Positions 11,341-22,124 of a stretch of 64,000 nt of DNA are shown here, piece after piece. Location: contig CP075492.1 in assembly GCA_021613535.1 (NCBI GenBank), positions 2,046,001-2,110,000 on the forward strand, written 5' to 3'. The notes under the pieces were generated by a model, which searched no databases, had not been told where the DNA came from, and saw only the letters and a program-made list of their open reading frames with translations. The number at the start of each line of letters is the position of its first letter. The first letter of the stretch is position 1. A program made the translations under genes and the position numbers. Origin of the DNA: Adineta vaga (lineage: Eukaryota; Rotifera).

Positions 11341-11682
11341 TTTATTTGGCTAGCATATCTATTTAAAACAATCATATCAGATTGTTTTTCGGTTGTGAAT
11401 GATGAGAAAAAGAATATTGTTTTCCTGTAAACTATCTGAATTCTGTGACACCTGAAAATATGATCGAGAAATGTTTCACTTTTTGTAGTAATTTTTCAAA
11501 AGCCAGTGATAGTACATCAAACAATCTGAATTGACATCAATAGAAAAATGAAGACACAACAGTTGTATACTTGATTACATTATACATATATATATATATG
11601 AACAAGTTACCGAACAACACAACATCAAATATTAACTGATTAAGAGATATATTTCGTCAATAAAAACGAACTTATCATCCGT
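11341..11682. other. Intergenic, AT-rich
   Basis: Nothing recognisable. It holds the convergent 3' ends of the ubiquitin-like gene and the minus-strand receptor, plus a short TA run at about 11584-11600. Confidence 0.4.
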
Positions 11683-12916
11683 CTAAACTATAGACTCTAA
11701 AGTTAGATGATGTTTTGTTATAACTGTTGCTCTGCCACGATCTGCATCACGTGTGCTGGTTGAATCATTATTTAACTGATTATTTTTCTTGATACATCTA
11801 TTGAAAAGATTGTTCAGTTCTTTACGAAAAAGTTTACTTGATAATGTGAAGAGATAAAAGCTTAAACAAGGACCCGTATTTGAACACATACCGACAACTG
11901 CATTAATCAAATTTTCTTTAGCTACTTGAACACTATTTTTTGCTTGAGTAGAGCTTGTTGCCAAGATGATCCATGCAATAGAAAATGTAATACCTGTTAC
12001 ACTATAGACAAGTATTTGAATAAGTAACATTCGAACCATTTGTCTATCTGTTTTGTGTCTGTTTTTATTAACTACGTTGTTTACACTAGTTAAAGGTAAC
12101 ACACGAAGTAGTTTGGATTTCTTTATATTTCGTAACATGAGCATAGCAAAAGCACACATGCTCAACGATGGAGCCAAACCAAAGAAGATTAGATTGAAAT
12201 ATGACAAAAATAGACGATACGTTCCTGGAGGACCTGAAGGATAACATACAGGTTTGTTCGTGGCTGATATAATATCGATTTTGAAAAAGATAGGCACATG
12301 AATATAAGCAATAAAGCAGAGCAGAATAGTAAATGGAATAGATCGAATGGCCACGCGAATACTACTCCATGCTCTTTTATTAGTCGATGTTGAACTACAG
12401 AAATATCGATCAGCACAAGCCAAAACGATTAACCAAAAGGATGATGCTCTGTACAAACAAGATACATTATGCAAATTCTAATTAACCTATTTTATGCGAG
12501 AGTCTGTTAGCAAAAAAGTGCGAACTTTTCTCAGTATATATTTTAATATGTGATCTTACATTCGAACAAGGTGAAATATATTCTACCTACCTGATTGAAT
12601 TTAGGAGAAACCATATCACTTTACATATAATACTAGAATATGCTCCGGGATCTGTCCCTATATAGGCAGATTGAATTAATCTCATGGGTAAAATAAAACA
12701 TGTAACTAAAAGTCCGAAAATCGTTGCAGCTAAAAAGTACATGACACACGGATTCGATCGCAATGAAGGACGAGTAAATATATAAACATTGAATAAATGA
12801 CCAATGAGACCAAGAGGTACGATCAAGTAACAATAACATCTGATAAACATCATTCCTATCCAATTAATGTAATTCGCTTGTAATTGTAAATCGATCATCA
12901 TATCCAAGGAAGACAT
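11683..12916 (-). CDS. Rhodopsin-like G-protein-coupled receptor, two exons
   Basis: Exon 1 is 12591-12916 and exon 2 is 11683-12448, giving 363 aa. I placed the intron at 12449-12590 (CAG|GTAGGT ... TTTGTACAG|AG) because only this restores the 23-residue spacing between the TM3 cysteine (C98) and the DRY motif seen in the two sister receptors in this window. DRY is intact at 122-124 (ACADRYFC). TM1 carries GLIGHLFNVYIF, and RSNPC follows TM1 as in the sister at 8059. TM7 reads GPCLSFYLFTLSSKLFRKEL, so the usual NP is replaced by GP. The tail is short and polar. The ligand is unknown. It would act at the plasma membrane. Confidence 0.85.
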
Positions 12917-13288
12917 TTCTTGTCTTGCAAATGTGTCGGTCTGTTAGAGAAAGTGTTATTCTATGATATGAGGTTGTGGATGGAAAAAAGACTAGTCACT
13001 TTCTCACTGACAGATATTCATCTTTACTCTTATTTTATTTTCACGGATTATATTTGCGACTGAAAAGGGAATTTGTTTTATAATCTGATATCACTGGATT
13101 TATGTCACTGCAAATTACATAGTGACTTGCATTGACTCGTTGTCGCTTGAAGATTTCGTACATATTTTTTTCTTGAAAATTTTTAATCAAATTTATGTTA
13201 TATTGTCACGTCTTGAATTGCGTATCAGAAAAGGAAAAAGTCGTCAAATTCGATATCTAGTTTATTGACTCGAAAAAACAGAAACAAC
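12917..13288. other. Intergenic, upstream of the receptor and of palindrome 6
   Basis: No gene or repeat recognised. It presumably holds the promoter of the minus-strand receptor. Confidence 0.35.
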
Positions 13289-13341
13289 CATCTTGAGGGT
13301 GTGGGTGTCTGCTCTTCAACAACCTCTACACCCACACCTTC
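13289..13341. repeat. G-arm/C-arm palindrome 6, left edge of a duplicated segment
   Basis: CATCTTGAGGGTGTGGGTGT (13289-13308) pairs with TACACCCACACCTTCG (13327-13342) around an 18-bp loop. The homology with 37724-38354 begins inside the G arm, at 13298. Confidence 0.8.
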
Positions 13342-13928
13342 GAATCTAGTTCAGCAGTGTCTATATTTATCTTTCGAATACTCGTTACTCATTGTTTTGT
13401 ATTTCGTTATTCTTTTTATTCTCTATATATTACAAGGTAAACAAACATATTTTTAGACAAAGACGCTTATCGAAGCACATGCGAATATATCGTTTAAAAT
13501 AAACCATTTTGTATATTTGATGAATAGAGATATTGTGTAAATTCACCTTAACCAGCATTTTCTAAATGCAAAATAAAGAATAAAAAAAGGGCAAATGGTT
13601 TATATTTGTTCTTCTTTTTCACGATAAGTAATTTTCATTGTGAAGATTTATCTATACAGGCAAGATGTAACACACATTTATACTTTAAATAGAAACACAA
13701 TATGTTTTGGTTGATGATACTTTTTATATTGGGAATTATTTGTTATATAATTTACAAGAAAAATAAACGAAAAACATCTGTAGATATTCCTCAATATGAT
13801 CATGCGATAGTTATTGGTGGTGATTTTGGTGGAATGATCACAGCTGTTTATTTAACAAAATATTTTTCAAAAATAACAATTATTGAATCTGATGATGTAT
13901 TAAATGATACATTTATGAAATCAACACC
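13298..13928 (+). repeat. Segmental duplicate, copy 1 (partner 37724-38354)
   Basis: 631 bp aligned without a gap to 37724-38354 at a constant offset of 24426. I see only about four differences: the C arm (CCTTCG vs CCCTCG), GGTGAT vs GGTGGT, AAAATA vs AAAGTA, and TTTATG vs TTTATA. It covers the 5' flank and the first about 75 codons of the FAD oxidoreductase. Confidence 0.9.
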
Positions 13929-15317
13929 TGAACAAATATTAGATTATCGTTGCCGTCTTGAAAGTCCAACATCATTAGGACGAGCTGGTGTACCTCATAT
14001 GTATCTACCACACACATTGACAGTTGAAGGACATCCTATATTAGATGAATTATTTCCCGGTTTATTAAAAATCTTATTTAATGAATATAATATTCGTATG
14101 TATTCAGTAAAAAATGAAGGAAAAATTGCTATTAATAATATATTATTAAATCATAATCTAATAGATAACATTGAGTGGTTAGGTATTGATCGTTTTACAT
14201 TAGAAATTGTTTTAAGAAAATATGTATATTCAAAATATGAAAAGAAAATTCATTGGATATGTAATTCAAAAGTAATTCAACTTTTAACTGATCGATCATT
14301 AAATCTTGTTCAACGTATTAAATATCGTTTAAAACAAAATGATTTTGATATTTATGGTGATTTTATTATTGATTGTAGTGGACGATATTCATCTTCAATA
14401 AAATGGTTAAAAAATGATTTTAATTTAAATATTCCAACTGAACAAATTCATTTTGGTTATGGTGCTCTTTCATTTCTCGCTGAAAGATTAAAAACTAAAG
14501 ATCCATTATTAGATTCATTAAATATACTTGTTCATACAGCTAATGTTCCTGATAATAATATAGGTTGTTTTCTATTACCAATACCTACAATGAAAACTAC
14601 AGATGAAAATTCATTAGGAATAATAACAGCAATTGGTATTAATTCGAATAATTTTGAACATCAACCAAGTAATTCTTATGAAGCTCTATTAGAATGAATT
14701 CAAGATAAAATTCCAACGGAATATTTTACAATATTAAAATCATTGAAAGTAACTGGTCCATTGATTTCATATAGTCGTGAAATAGATTATCGAAAATATG
14801 TAGAAAATTAGAAAAGAAATGGCCAAAAAATTTTATACTATTAGGTGATGCAATGTGTACATTTGATCCTCATTTTGGTCAAGGTATAACTCATGCATTT
14901 AGACAGGCAAGAGAATTAAGAAATATATTTGAAGAAAATCAATATAAATTAAAAGATATTTCTCATATTTATAATTCTCGTGCATCAAAAATTAGTGATG
15001 AATGTTGGATTGCTTCTACTACAAGTAATTGGAAAACATCGACATTAAAAATAATCAAAACATTTCAACGAGATAAACGTTTTTCTAATTCGAAAGAATA
15101 TCAATTACAAACACCATTATTGATTAAATTTATACAATGGTATAGTTTTTGGTTTCTTCAATGTGCTTCGAAATCTGGAAGATTATCTACGGAATTTCTA
15201 TATGTTATTAATCAGTATAAGAATCCCATTCTGTTGTTTAAACCATTAACGATCTTAGCTGTTTGTTATACTGCATTAATGAACTATTTGGGTTTATCGA
15301 AAAAAATATTGACTTAA
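13702..15317 (+). pseudogene. Membrane-anchored FAD-dependent oxidoreductase, broken
   Basis: The N-terminus is a TM anchor (MFWLMILFILGIICYIIYK). It is followed by a Rossmann strand and loop (DHAIVIGGDFGGMITAVYL), the acidic end of beta-2 (ITIIESDDV) and, late in the protein, GDAMCTFDPHFGQGITHAF, the second FAD-contact motif of flavin monooxygenases. The family would hydroxylate or oxidise a small organic substrate; which one is unknown. An in-frame TGA at 14695-14697 sits where Trp is expected (LLE*IQDK), and one base is lost near 14805, so the full about 535-residue frame is split. The FAD loop here reads GGDFGG, whereas the truncated second copy keeps GGGFGG. No introns are seen in about 1.6 kb. 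The nearest look-alikes I recall are bacterial, so horizontal origin is possible. Confidence 0.8.
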
Positions 15318-15471
15318 TCAGACTTTTATTTTAACCACATTTTTATAAACTTACTTTAATCTATTTCTTTAACTTTTTATGTACATTGTAAGTAGAGAGA
15401 ATTCTGAGTTCACGCAATTATATTTGATGTATTCTTTTCTATATCTGAAATGTCATCCTTGTCTTAACAAC
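15318..15471. other. Short spacer before nested transposons
   Basis: 3' flank of the FAD pseudogene, with nothing recognised. Confidence 0.3.
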
Positions 15472-17003
15472 CAGTGATGGGATCGGTTCGTGTTTTTTCC
15501 AAACCGAGCCGAACCGAACCGAAAAGATTTTCAACCGAATCGAACTGGAGTCGAGCGATTTAAAAAAAACTAAAATCGAACCTAATCGAATCGAAAAATC
15601 TTTGAATCGAACCGAGTCGAACCGATTTTATTTAAAATTTCTGTAAATCTTTCTCACTTTGCACTAATAATCGTCGTAAACTATCAGAACTAAATTATTT
15701 CTCATAAATATGTGTGGAACTATAAGGGTTCTGTAGTGCACGGTGGTGTAGTCAGGATTTTTTGAGTAGTGAGCCATTTCCCAGCAAAAACATTTTGAGA
15801 CATGGGCCGTAATGGGCAATTAAAAATCACTTGGGCCGTAACTAAAGATTGTCAAGTTTTCTTCTTACCTTCCAAATATATGTTTTCAAAATACATGACT
15901 TTGAGCGATAGGAACATTTTCCTTTATTTGGACGTCGCTCTATTAGTTGATTATAGTTTAACAACAATCAGCGTGAAAATAAATATATTTAAGTTTTACA
16001 ATACGCAATGTATATCAATTGTTTTATTATTGAGCCATTGTAATAATCTGAAAAATTTATTGGGCCGTAAATTTTTTACTATTGGGCAATCGCCCGATGG
16101 CTACCCTCTGGATACGCCACTGAGTAGTGCACCTTCAATGGTTTTCTACAGAACGCTTAAGGTTCCACACAAATTTTGTATAAATCTTCAAAAGGTTCTG
16201 TATTTGTCCTAAGGAACCCTTTTTTGCTCTACGAAACCTAAAATGGGTTCTGGAATAGAGAATTCTATCCGTGGGTAAAATGCAGGACTATTAATGGTTC
16301 TGTAGATTTTCATGTTCGGTTTTTTTAAACTTTTGGAACATTTGGAAGCTTTTAGTCTTCCCAGAACCTTTTATCGTGGATTCAGTAAACCACTTTTTTC
16401 TGAGTACTCTAGCTTAGTTAACGTAAAGATCTAAACATTAGTGAGAAGCTAGAAATTTAATTAGAGTTGGAATAAAACAACGACACAGAAAAAGATATAA
16501 CAAGTCTCAAGTAATAAGGAAAGTATGAAGGACTTGATTACATATTAATAGAACGAATTCACTACTGTGAAACATGTGCGGAAAAAGAAAGACAATTGTA
16601 TTCATGTCCTAGCAATGATTAGATATTGATTACCATTCATTTCAAACTTAAAATCTCTATTGAGATAAACGCTTACAATACTTATCATTTACAACTTTTA
16701 CATAATTAGAAAGATTAACAATACATTTACAGTTAATACTCAACTAAATTGTATTTCAATATTTGTTATTGTGTTATTTTCATTTGTTCAATGTGTTTGC
16801 TATTAATTCATTTTTCCCTTATTCAACCTTCCCTACAGCATAATTTTCTTACATGACTATAATTGGCGTTGTGATCAATTGACTACGTTTAATTATCGTC
16901 ACACCAATTGTCATGCGACCAATTGTTATAAATTCGTACAAAATATAAAAATCATCTATCATTTGTCCTGAGTGGAACCGAAACCGAACCGATCCCATCA
17001 CTG
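15472..17003. mobile_element. Non-autonomous hAT-like element with TIR CAGTGATGGGATCGGTTCG
   Basis: The left end CAGTGATGGGATCGGTTCG (15472-15490) has its inverted partner CGAACCGATCCCATCACTG ending at 17003. Subterminal sequence is packed with CCGAACCGA / TCGAATCGA repeats on the left (15510-15635), as in transposase-binding regions of hAT elements. There is no transposase inside. A second element is inserted at 15741-16123. I could not find a clean 8-bp target duplication. Confidence 0.65.
15741..16123. mobile_element. Nested hAT-type MITE with 8-bp target duplication
   Basis: Left end CGGTGGTGTAGTCAGGA (15741-15757) and right end TCTGGATACGCCACTG (16107-16122) are imperfect inverted repeats. 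GTAGTGCA occurs on both sides (15733-15740 and 16124-16131), the 8-bp duplication expected of hAT transposition. A second, isolated right end of the same family lies at 54228-54246. Confidence 0.75.
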
Positions 17004-17123
17004 TAAGAGATATAGATGTCGCATAAATGTATAACGACATGATAGTCATAAATGAATCTATTTTGACTCAATTATAATTAAACAAAACTTATAGATTTAG
17101 TATTATGTTGTCTGTTTGAAATA

Positions 17124-18041
17124 CCCAGGTCGAAACCATCCCATCGGATCCTGTTGGATCCCACATAATCCGACTGTCGGAAAGTGTCAAAACCGTCAGG
17201 GCTTTATACCATCAAATACTATGTAATCTACTCCAGTCAATTCTTACTCGTGATAGGTTTTTCAATGATCTTTAGACAATATTTGACTCATTATAACTGA
17301 TATTTATGGGTATGTTTGTAAGAAGTAGATGTTTATTATTTAGAAAGATTAACTGTACGCTTAAGCGACATCTATTAACAGTTTTTCTAGATGGTCAGCA
17401 AGTCATGTGACGATCTGCTTGAAAAAATGTTCCTTTCGTTCGTTCATTTCTTCAACAGGATACAGTCATTTTTACTTCCGTTCTACTCGAATTAGATTTG
17501 TAAAAATTTTTTATTAACAATTGTATTTTATTTTTTCATTTTAGAGCAAAATAGTTCATTTAAACTTCTTTTTTTTATATATTAATAATTTTATCCTATT
17601 TTTTCCATTCTGGAATCGAATATTTTATTTGAAATTTTCTTTTTTTTATATAATAACAGATTAAAAAAAATCTTTTTTATGAAAAGATTCGTTAGGTAAA
17701 AATTGTCTTTCATCTATCTATTTATCTTTTTTGTAAAATAGTGTTTTCGTTGTTTTATATAAATAATTTCAATAAATGAGTATATGTAAATATAAAATTA
17801 AAAAAAAAGCAATGAAAATCCTGGGTATGAAAACCAGCTGGATCCTGTCGGTTCCGGGATATTCCGATTATCGGATCCGGGTGTCAGAAATCGGCGGATC
17901 TGACATCCGACCATTACCGGTCGGACTCCTGTACCAAGGATTCCGGCGATTTTCGACACGGTTTCTGTCGGGATTCATCGGATTTAGTAGGGTTTCCGAC
18001 AGGATCCGACGGGATCCGGATCCCGGATTACTCGTCCTGGG
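17124..18041. mobile_element. Non-autonomous element with CCCAGGTCGA-type ends
   Basis: The left end is CCCAGGTCGAAACC (17124-17137). The right end, read inverted, is CCCAGGACGAGTAATCC. Both ends are followed by GGATCC/GGATCCG-rich sequence. It is flanked by ATA on each side (a possible short target duplication). The open frame at 17776-18150 runs through this repeat and is not considered a gene. Related termini occur at 52656 and 54384-54602. Confidence 0.55.
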
Positions 18042-18441
18042 ATATTATAGATCACTTCAATTGAATTACGGTAAGATACAAGCGGTGTGGATGCGGGTTC
18101 TCTGCTCTCATTTAGATCCTCACCCTCACAAATTATTTTCTTTTTTTTAATATTATCATTGTATCAGTTCATTCTAAAAATTTATTCTCAATGAAACAAA
18201 ATGTAGACGGAAATAATATTTTAACTTTAAAAACACTAATGGAGCAATAACATTAAAAATGTTCAACATCTTATATTTCATAAAAGAAAATGAACTTTGT
18301 ATAGAAAATAATTAAAAGTTCTGTTTTTTTTTCATCAAAGCTTAAAGTTATGCTACAGGATTATTTGATCTTTTAAGTATATAAATAACAAATTATAAAA
18401 TAATATAAATTTCATTATACACTCTATTATCTTTGTAAAAC
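18042..18441. other. Spacer with a decayed palindrome
   Basis: It contains a weak G/C palindrome at 18083-18129 (GCGGTGTGGATGCGGG ... GATCCTCACCCTCAC). Otherwise it is the AT-rich promoter side of the receptor at 18442. Confidence 0.35.
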
Positions 18442-19506
18442 ATGTCAACAACAGCAACAACATCATCATTCATTAATTTCTTTATTATCAAATATATCTC
18501 AACAATTGATAGTTTTTGTAGGAATATTTTTAATGATTATTGGAATTATTGGTGGAATTCTAAATATAATTATATTTATGAGTCTTAAAACATTTCGAGA
18601 AAATTCTTGTTCGTTTTATTTAATAATAATATCATGTGTTAATATAGGTCAATTATTAATTGGTCAATTAACACGTACAATGATTAGTGGATTTTATATT
18701 GATTGGACAATTAATTCAATTTTTTTTTGTAAATTTCGTTGGTTTTTAATTCAAGGATTTACATTAATATCATTTTCATGTATGTGTTTTGCAACAATTG
18801 ATCAGTATTTATCAACATCTTGTAATGATAGATATCGACAATGGAATCATATTAAATTAGCTCATTATCTTTCACTAATTGCATTTATTTCTGCTATTAT
18901 TCATGGAATTCCATCAACTATTTTTTATAATCATGTTATGTCATTGAGTACAAATAAAACAACTTGTACTATTACCAATATTATTTATCAAAACTATCGA
19001 ACTTATGTTTATTTTACATTTATAGCTGGAGTTTTACCAGTTTTTATTAGTGTTTTATTTGGATCATTATCATATAGAAATATTCAACAATTATCATACA
19101 GAAGAGTTCCAATAATTCGACGTGAATTAGATAAACAATTAACACGAATGGTACTTGTACAAGATGTTTATATATTTATTGCTATTGTTCCATATACAAT
19201 TGTGACAATAATTCCAACTGTTATTAATTTTCAAAATAATCCATTAACTAGTGCACAATTACAACTTGCAGAATCATTAACTGCAGCTATTTATTACACA
19301 TATTTTGCAGTGAGTTTTATTTACGTATTTATTTATTTATATATTAATTATTTTATATTTAGTTTCCATTTTATATTTACGTAATTGTATCAAAAAGATT
19401 TCGTCAACAATTAATTCATGTACTTTGTCGAATTTATAATAATTTTGGTAGACAATTACCACAAATTAATAATCAAATCGCGCCAGAAACTGTTAGTATT
19501 AAATAA
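18442..19506 (+). CDS. Rhodopsin-like G-protein-coupled receptor with a one-base frame problem near the start
   Basis: The main exon is continuous from about 18480 to 19309. After a 53-nt intron (19310-19362), exon 2 is 19363-19506 (FPFYIYVIVSKRFRQQL to the tail). Seven TM segments can be traced: TM1 GIIGGILNIIIF, TM3 CFATIDQYLSTS (DQY instead of DRY), TM7 YFAFPFYIYVIVSKRFR (FPFYIY replacing NPxxY). The natural start MSTTATTSSFIN (ATG 18442) is one base out of frame with the body. An extra T around 18476-18484 would explain it, so this is either an inactivating indel, a sequencing or assembly error, or the real start is elsewhere. It is a sister of the two minus-strand receptors. Confidence 0.7.
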
Positions 19507-19879
19507 ATATATAATACAAAAAGAATGAGTAGATGTTGTTTTGCCCTTTTATCGAATATTAAAATTTAGTTTTGCATAAAGAAAATTTTTTTAATATATA
19601 TATATTTACCTAGGCTTATCCAACTTTAGTGTTAGTGGTATTTTATGTTCTTACAAATTCTTCAGAAAATTTTCTTTTTTTAAGAACTAATAAAGAAAAT
19701 GACGTTTTACAGTTTAACACTAATGGGTTCATTTGATCGTCTCATAATCAAAATATTCAAATTTGCTACAGATTCTTTTGAGTATTTCTATATTCTACTA
19801 ATACAAATAGATTAATTAGTATTTAAGACTTTTATCAAGGTAAATCACATTAACTGGAAGAATTTATTTCAAAACAAAT
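19507..19879. other. Intergenic, AT-rich
   Basis: Nothing recognisable between the receptor and the P450 remnant. Confidence 0.35.
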
Positions 19880-20237
19880 TTATTGAAGTTTATTCAATAT
19901 AATTCTTATTAATAAAACATTTAAAAGAAAAATTTCTAATTTAACAAAAATAGCATCTGGTGTAATCATGGCCTCTCGTCGTCTAATTATGCTTTTTTCA
20001 ATATTTTCATCAGGAATAATATTATATAAATGTAATAAATAAGCTAATGGCATTTTATCTTTCATTAAAGCAAATTTCATTCAAACACAATTTCGTGGTC
20101 CAATATCAAATCTCATATAAGCAAGTGGGTGACGTTTAATAGCATGACGTTCTGGAATAAATAAATTAGGATCTTCAGGATCCCAAAGCTAACTACTTTA
20201 ATGAATTGAATATACATCCGGTAAAATTACACAACCT
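19880..20237 (-). pseudogene. Cytochrome P450 C-terminal fragment
   Basis: Read on the minus strand: CVILPDVYSIH, then two stops, then LWDPEDPNLFIPERH, the heme-binding loop FDIGPRNCV*MKFALMK, and the final strand region. The Cys ligand is present, but the next codon, normally Gly (GGA), is TGA. Two more stops (TAA, TAG) lie upstream. Only the last about 110 residues of a roughly 500-residue enzyme are visible, and no other exon was found nearby. It was a heme monooxygenase of the ER membrane in origin and is clearly dead here. Confidence 0.85.
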
Positions 20238-21518
20238 ATAATATAAAATATATGAAGAATTTACTAAGAATATTGAGATTAAAAATCAGTGTTACATTAT
20301 TTAATCATAAAAGACAATTAAATAACTGAAAAATATGGTACTATGCGAATTACATGAAAGAAAATTCTTTAAAACTTCTTAATCAACATAAACAATTTTA
20401 ATTTTTGTCATTAGAAGAGTCGAGGAAATATTTTCTTCATTATTATAAGAATAATGATAATATATGAAAAAGTTCTCTTTCATATGACTCGAATAATATT
20501 CTGTTATACCTTTTCAATACTGAGGATGTCTTCTTAAATGGCACTTACCGACATCAGGTCAAAATATTCGATGTTTTCCAATGTTTGAATTCAATAGCCT
20601 TCCTAGATGTTCCATAGAACCAGTCTATTCGACATGAAGTTCAATTTTGAGAAAACATCTATTTTTTCTTCAGAACCACTAAGAATTCCGAAACACGAAT
20701 AAATGTCGGGATGACGTTGGATTTAGAGATCCTGTCAATTCTGATCGAATCCATTATTGAATTTGTTACCTGAGTCGAAGATCTGAAGTAATCAATAAAA
20801 TCATACCGGAAGCAGCGGTAAAGCTACTCCTCCAGTTTGTTGTTATAGCGGTGTTAGTGGTCTAAAAGATACAGTAGTGTCAACGGTATAGCAGTTATAT
20901 TTACTACTTTCTGATCGTCAACATCGCTAGGATCTCTGTATTTTTTATACCATTATATTAGTAATATCTCTAGGATTGACGATTACGTCGCTATTACTAG
21001 AAATGTTATTTTGATCATATCTCATATGTTTGTCAATATTTCTAACAGAAAATGAACGACAATATAAATTTGCCGTGAAATCAAATCTTCCATTAACTCG
21101 TTCGTATTTATATTGTCAAAAGCTTTTGAGAAATATACTGACAGAAAGTCATCGATAAAACGTTGAAATAATTGTCTATTAGATTATCCCTATTATTCGA
21201 GTAATTAAATACTTAGTGACAACCATATAAATTTGAGACAAATCTCGATAATCTTTGAAAATAAAAATATCATTCTGCAGGGTGTGGGTGTGAGGATGTG
21301 TATGAGTCAATAACATTCACCCATACTCCCTAACCAACCCTCACTATTACAAATAGCATTGTATTTCTCATAAACATATTCATATTTGTTGGATTTAGAA
21401 TAAAAAAAGAAACAAACAGATAGAGGTATTGAAAAACACTGAAAACTATATGGTCTCATAAATGTTATTAAGTTTTGAATAGCACCATCCACAGCGATTT
21501 AAAAAAGAAAAACTTTTA
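20238..21518. other. Intergenic, 1.3 kb
   Basis: No coding region supported. It holds palindrome 8 (21279-21344). Confidence 0.4.
21279..21344. repeat. G-arm/C-arm palindrome 8
   Basis: AGGGTGTGGGTGTGAGG (21279-21295) with a decayed C side (CACCCATACTCCC and CCAACCCTCAC, 21319-21344). The arms are less matched than in other copies. Confidence 0.55.
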
Positions 21519-22124
21519 TTAATGTCCATCGTCTGATAGTTTGGTATAATCTGTTCTTGGTCGGGAATGATCAGCTGCATTACCTTTAGTGGGAAGCGTT
21601 TCATTTGAAGAATATGAGCACCATTTATTCCTCTTGAATGACCTACGAATGAATTCAATGGAAATGACCATGATAATTGCCAGACCAAGACAAGCCATTA
21701 CTGCAACAATAATGGAAATTACACTTTTTTGTTTTATCGCTGTTATAATTTGAACAGCAAGAAACCAAATATATAAAAAGATAGATACTCCAAGTATAGT
21801 ATATCGACGAACCATGAGATTCACCTCGAGATCGATGAGCACTCGATTCAATATGAATAAAGTAGCAACTAGTAGAAGAAGAATTAAAAGAATCATAATC
21901 AAACCAACGACGGGTGTAAAGGATTTGACATAGTTAAGAGCCGCGAGTAAAACATAGCGTAACATTTTAGCAGCATCTTTTTCCGCATATACCAATACTT
22001 TGGAAAGTGCATCACTAGCTTCTCCAATGCCCAAGATATCACTGAAAACACTACCCATTTCCTTAGATTCTAAAAAAACAGAATCTTGATTGACAAACTT
22101 AAAGAAACGTACTGCAAGGATCAT
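21519..22124 (-). CDS. Small multi-pass membrane protein, unrecognised
   Basis: 201 codons. A start at the internal Met of MGSVFSDILGIG (residue 23) is also possible. Hydrophobic segments are at about 72-92 (VVGLIMILLILLLLVATLFIL), 108-130 (YTILGVSIFLYIWFLAVQIIT) and 134-160 (SVISIIVAVMACLGLAIIMV). An N-terminal amphipathic stretch comes first, and a basic/polar cytoplasmic-looking tail (RRSFKRNKW ... SDDGH) follows. No introns. I do not recognise a family. Confidence 0.5.
   Translation of the reverse strand: MILAVRFFKFVNQDSVFLESKEMGSVFSDILGIGEASDALSKVLVYAEKDAAKMLRYVLLAALNYVKSFTPVVGLIMILLILLLLVATLFILNRVLIDLEVNLMVRRYTILGVSIFLYIWFLAVQIITAIKQKSVISIIVAVMACLGLAIIMVISIEFIRRSFKRNKWCSYSSNETLPTKGNAADHSRPRTDYTKLSDDGH

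Noticed and set aside
15802-16212. 136-codon open frame
   Set aside because: It spans the nested hAT-type MITE and its flank, so it is non-coding transposon sequence.
17776-18150. 124-codon open frame
   Set aside because: It runs along the GGATCC-rich repeat of the CCCAGGTCGA-type element; the peptide is repeat-derived (RIRRDPDP, SDYRIRVSE) and has no domain.
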